A stretch of DNA of 64,000 bases from Sphingosinicella sp. LHD-64 (lineage in GTDB: Bacteria > Pseudomonadota > Alphaproteobacteria > Sphingomonadales > Sphingomonadaceae): assembly GCF_031157375.1 (NCBI RefSeq), contig NZ_JAVIFV010000001.1, forward strand, positions 1,240,001 to 1,304,000, in the 5' to 3' direction. The notes under the pieces were generated by a model. That model saw only the letters and a program-made list of their open reading frames with translations. It did not search any database and had not been told where the DNA came from. The position numbers and the translations under genes are program-made. Shown piece by piece: positions 63,403-64,000 of this stretch (positions are counted from its first letter, which is position 1; every line of letters starts with the position of its first letter).

Positions 63403-63595
63403 GGCCTTCGTAAAATTCCGCGCTTGACCGGGAGTCGCAACCTATGGTGTCATCATGGCGTCACGTCCACCAGCCATGGGCGTGGCGGACAGGAGAAGAC
63501 GGCCGGACCGACCGCTTTCTCCCTCGTTTCGGGTGCGACGGTATCGGGGGCGGCGTTTCGGGAGTAGTCTCCGCGAAACGGGAGCCTTTTGAACC

Positions 63596-64000
63596 GTGTA
63601 CCATCCCGATCTCCTCCGCCACCCCGAAAGCTGCCCCGCGCTCGTCCTGAACGCGGACTACACCCCCCTGAGCTACTATCCGCTGAGCCTGTGGCCGTGG
63701 CAGACCGCGGTCAAGGCGGTGTTCCTGGAGCGGGTCGACATCGTCGCCCAATATCGGCGCAAGGTGCACAGCCCGAGCTTCGAGATGAGCTTGCCGAGCG
63801 TGATCGCGCTTCGGCAATATGTGCGCCCGAGCGAATATCCGGCCTTCACCCGGTTCAACCTGTTCCTGCGCGACCGCTTCCAGTGCCAATATTGCGGGAC
63901 CTTCTCGGAGCTCACCTTCGACCATGTCGTGCCTCGCGCCCAAGGCGGCCGGACGACCTGGGAGAATGTCGCCACCGCCTGCGCACCGTGCAACCTCAAG
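63596..64000 (+). CDS. HNH endonuclease (3' end outside window)
   Basis: The first 135 codons encode an HNH nuclease of the common bacterial type: ALVLNADYTPLSYYPLSLWP, then AVKAVFLERVDIVAQYRRKV, then FLRDRFQCQYCGTFSELTFD, HVVPRAQGG and CAPCN at the window edge. The four cysteines bind zinc and H/N supply catalysis. It starts with GTG at 63596, since an in-frame TGA lies at 63590-63592. No phage genes are nearby, so it is probably a chromosomal single gene of unknown role. Confidence 0.92.
   Translation, partial: MYHPDLLRHPESCPALVLNADYTPLSYYPLSLWPWQTAVKAVFLERVDIVAQYRRKVHSPSFEMSLPSVIALRQYVRPSEYPAFTRFNLFLRDRFQCQYCGTFSELTFDHVVPRAQGGRTTWENVATACAPCNLK

Overview
The window is high-GC DNA (about two thirds G+C by eye) from what looks like an alphaproteobacterium of the order Sphingomonadales. 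This is an inference from gene content: a TonB-dependent receptor beside secreted S9 and M28 peptidases, a PafA/PhoK-type alkaline phosphatase, a DUF1176 protein, a sphingolipid-type PAP2 enzyme, an EgtB/EgtD pair, and intergenic palindromes of the kind common in this group. I see no rRNA, tRNA, CRISPR array, transposase or prophage gene.

Bases 1-10617 look like a peptide or amino-acid utilisation region: a secreted amidohydrolase, a TonB-dependent receptor, a Tat-exported FAD oxidoreductase, a class-C type serine hydrolase divergent from an XRE-cupin regulator, an M28 peptidase and a divergent prolyl oligopeptidase. A LytS/LytTR two-component pair (10732-12596) and a glycine-zipper surface protein follow.

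Bases 13515-20846 mix housekeeping (guaA, alkaline phosphatase, arginase-like protein, GlxA-type regulator) with two separate ArsR + SRPBCC (AHSA1) operons. Each ArsR gene has a readable promoter and operator from which the transcript should be nearly leaderless. Bases 20847-26079 are an accessory run on one strand: three intact DUF899 thioredoxin-like genes, one decayed DUF899 fragment, a GFA protein, a glyoxalase, a VOC protein and a YdeI protein. Bases 26092-33251 hold a three-copy DUF1579-like repeat family, two LysR regulators, 3-methyladenine glycosylase, an aldo/keto reductase with MFS exporter, and a membrane-protein/XRE pair with its operator inside the promoter.

Bases 33360-43529 contain a GNAT, an ArsC-like reductase, a soluble hybrid histidine kinase, a MetX-like hydrolase, cytochrome b561, rpmJ, a frameshifted DUF4440 pseudogene, Lrp, and a CPA1 antiporter with LysR. 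Bases 43826-45579 are lower in G+C and carry a compact restriction-modification pair inserted before a CDC48-type AAA ATPase; rlmN follows.

Bases 49342-56139 are an envelope glycosylation block (PAP2 enzyme, two GT-C-like membrane proteins, GT2, methyltransferase, GtrA). The end holds yggT-folD-marC, a DUF1176 protein, egtB-egtD, a PduO-type adenosyltransferase with a HIG1-like protein, gluQRS, and an HNH nuclease running off the edge. A 235-base nested foldback element lies beside gluQRS and supplies its stop codon, and a REP-like unit is read in frame inside egtB.
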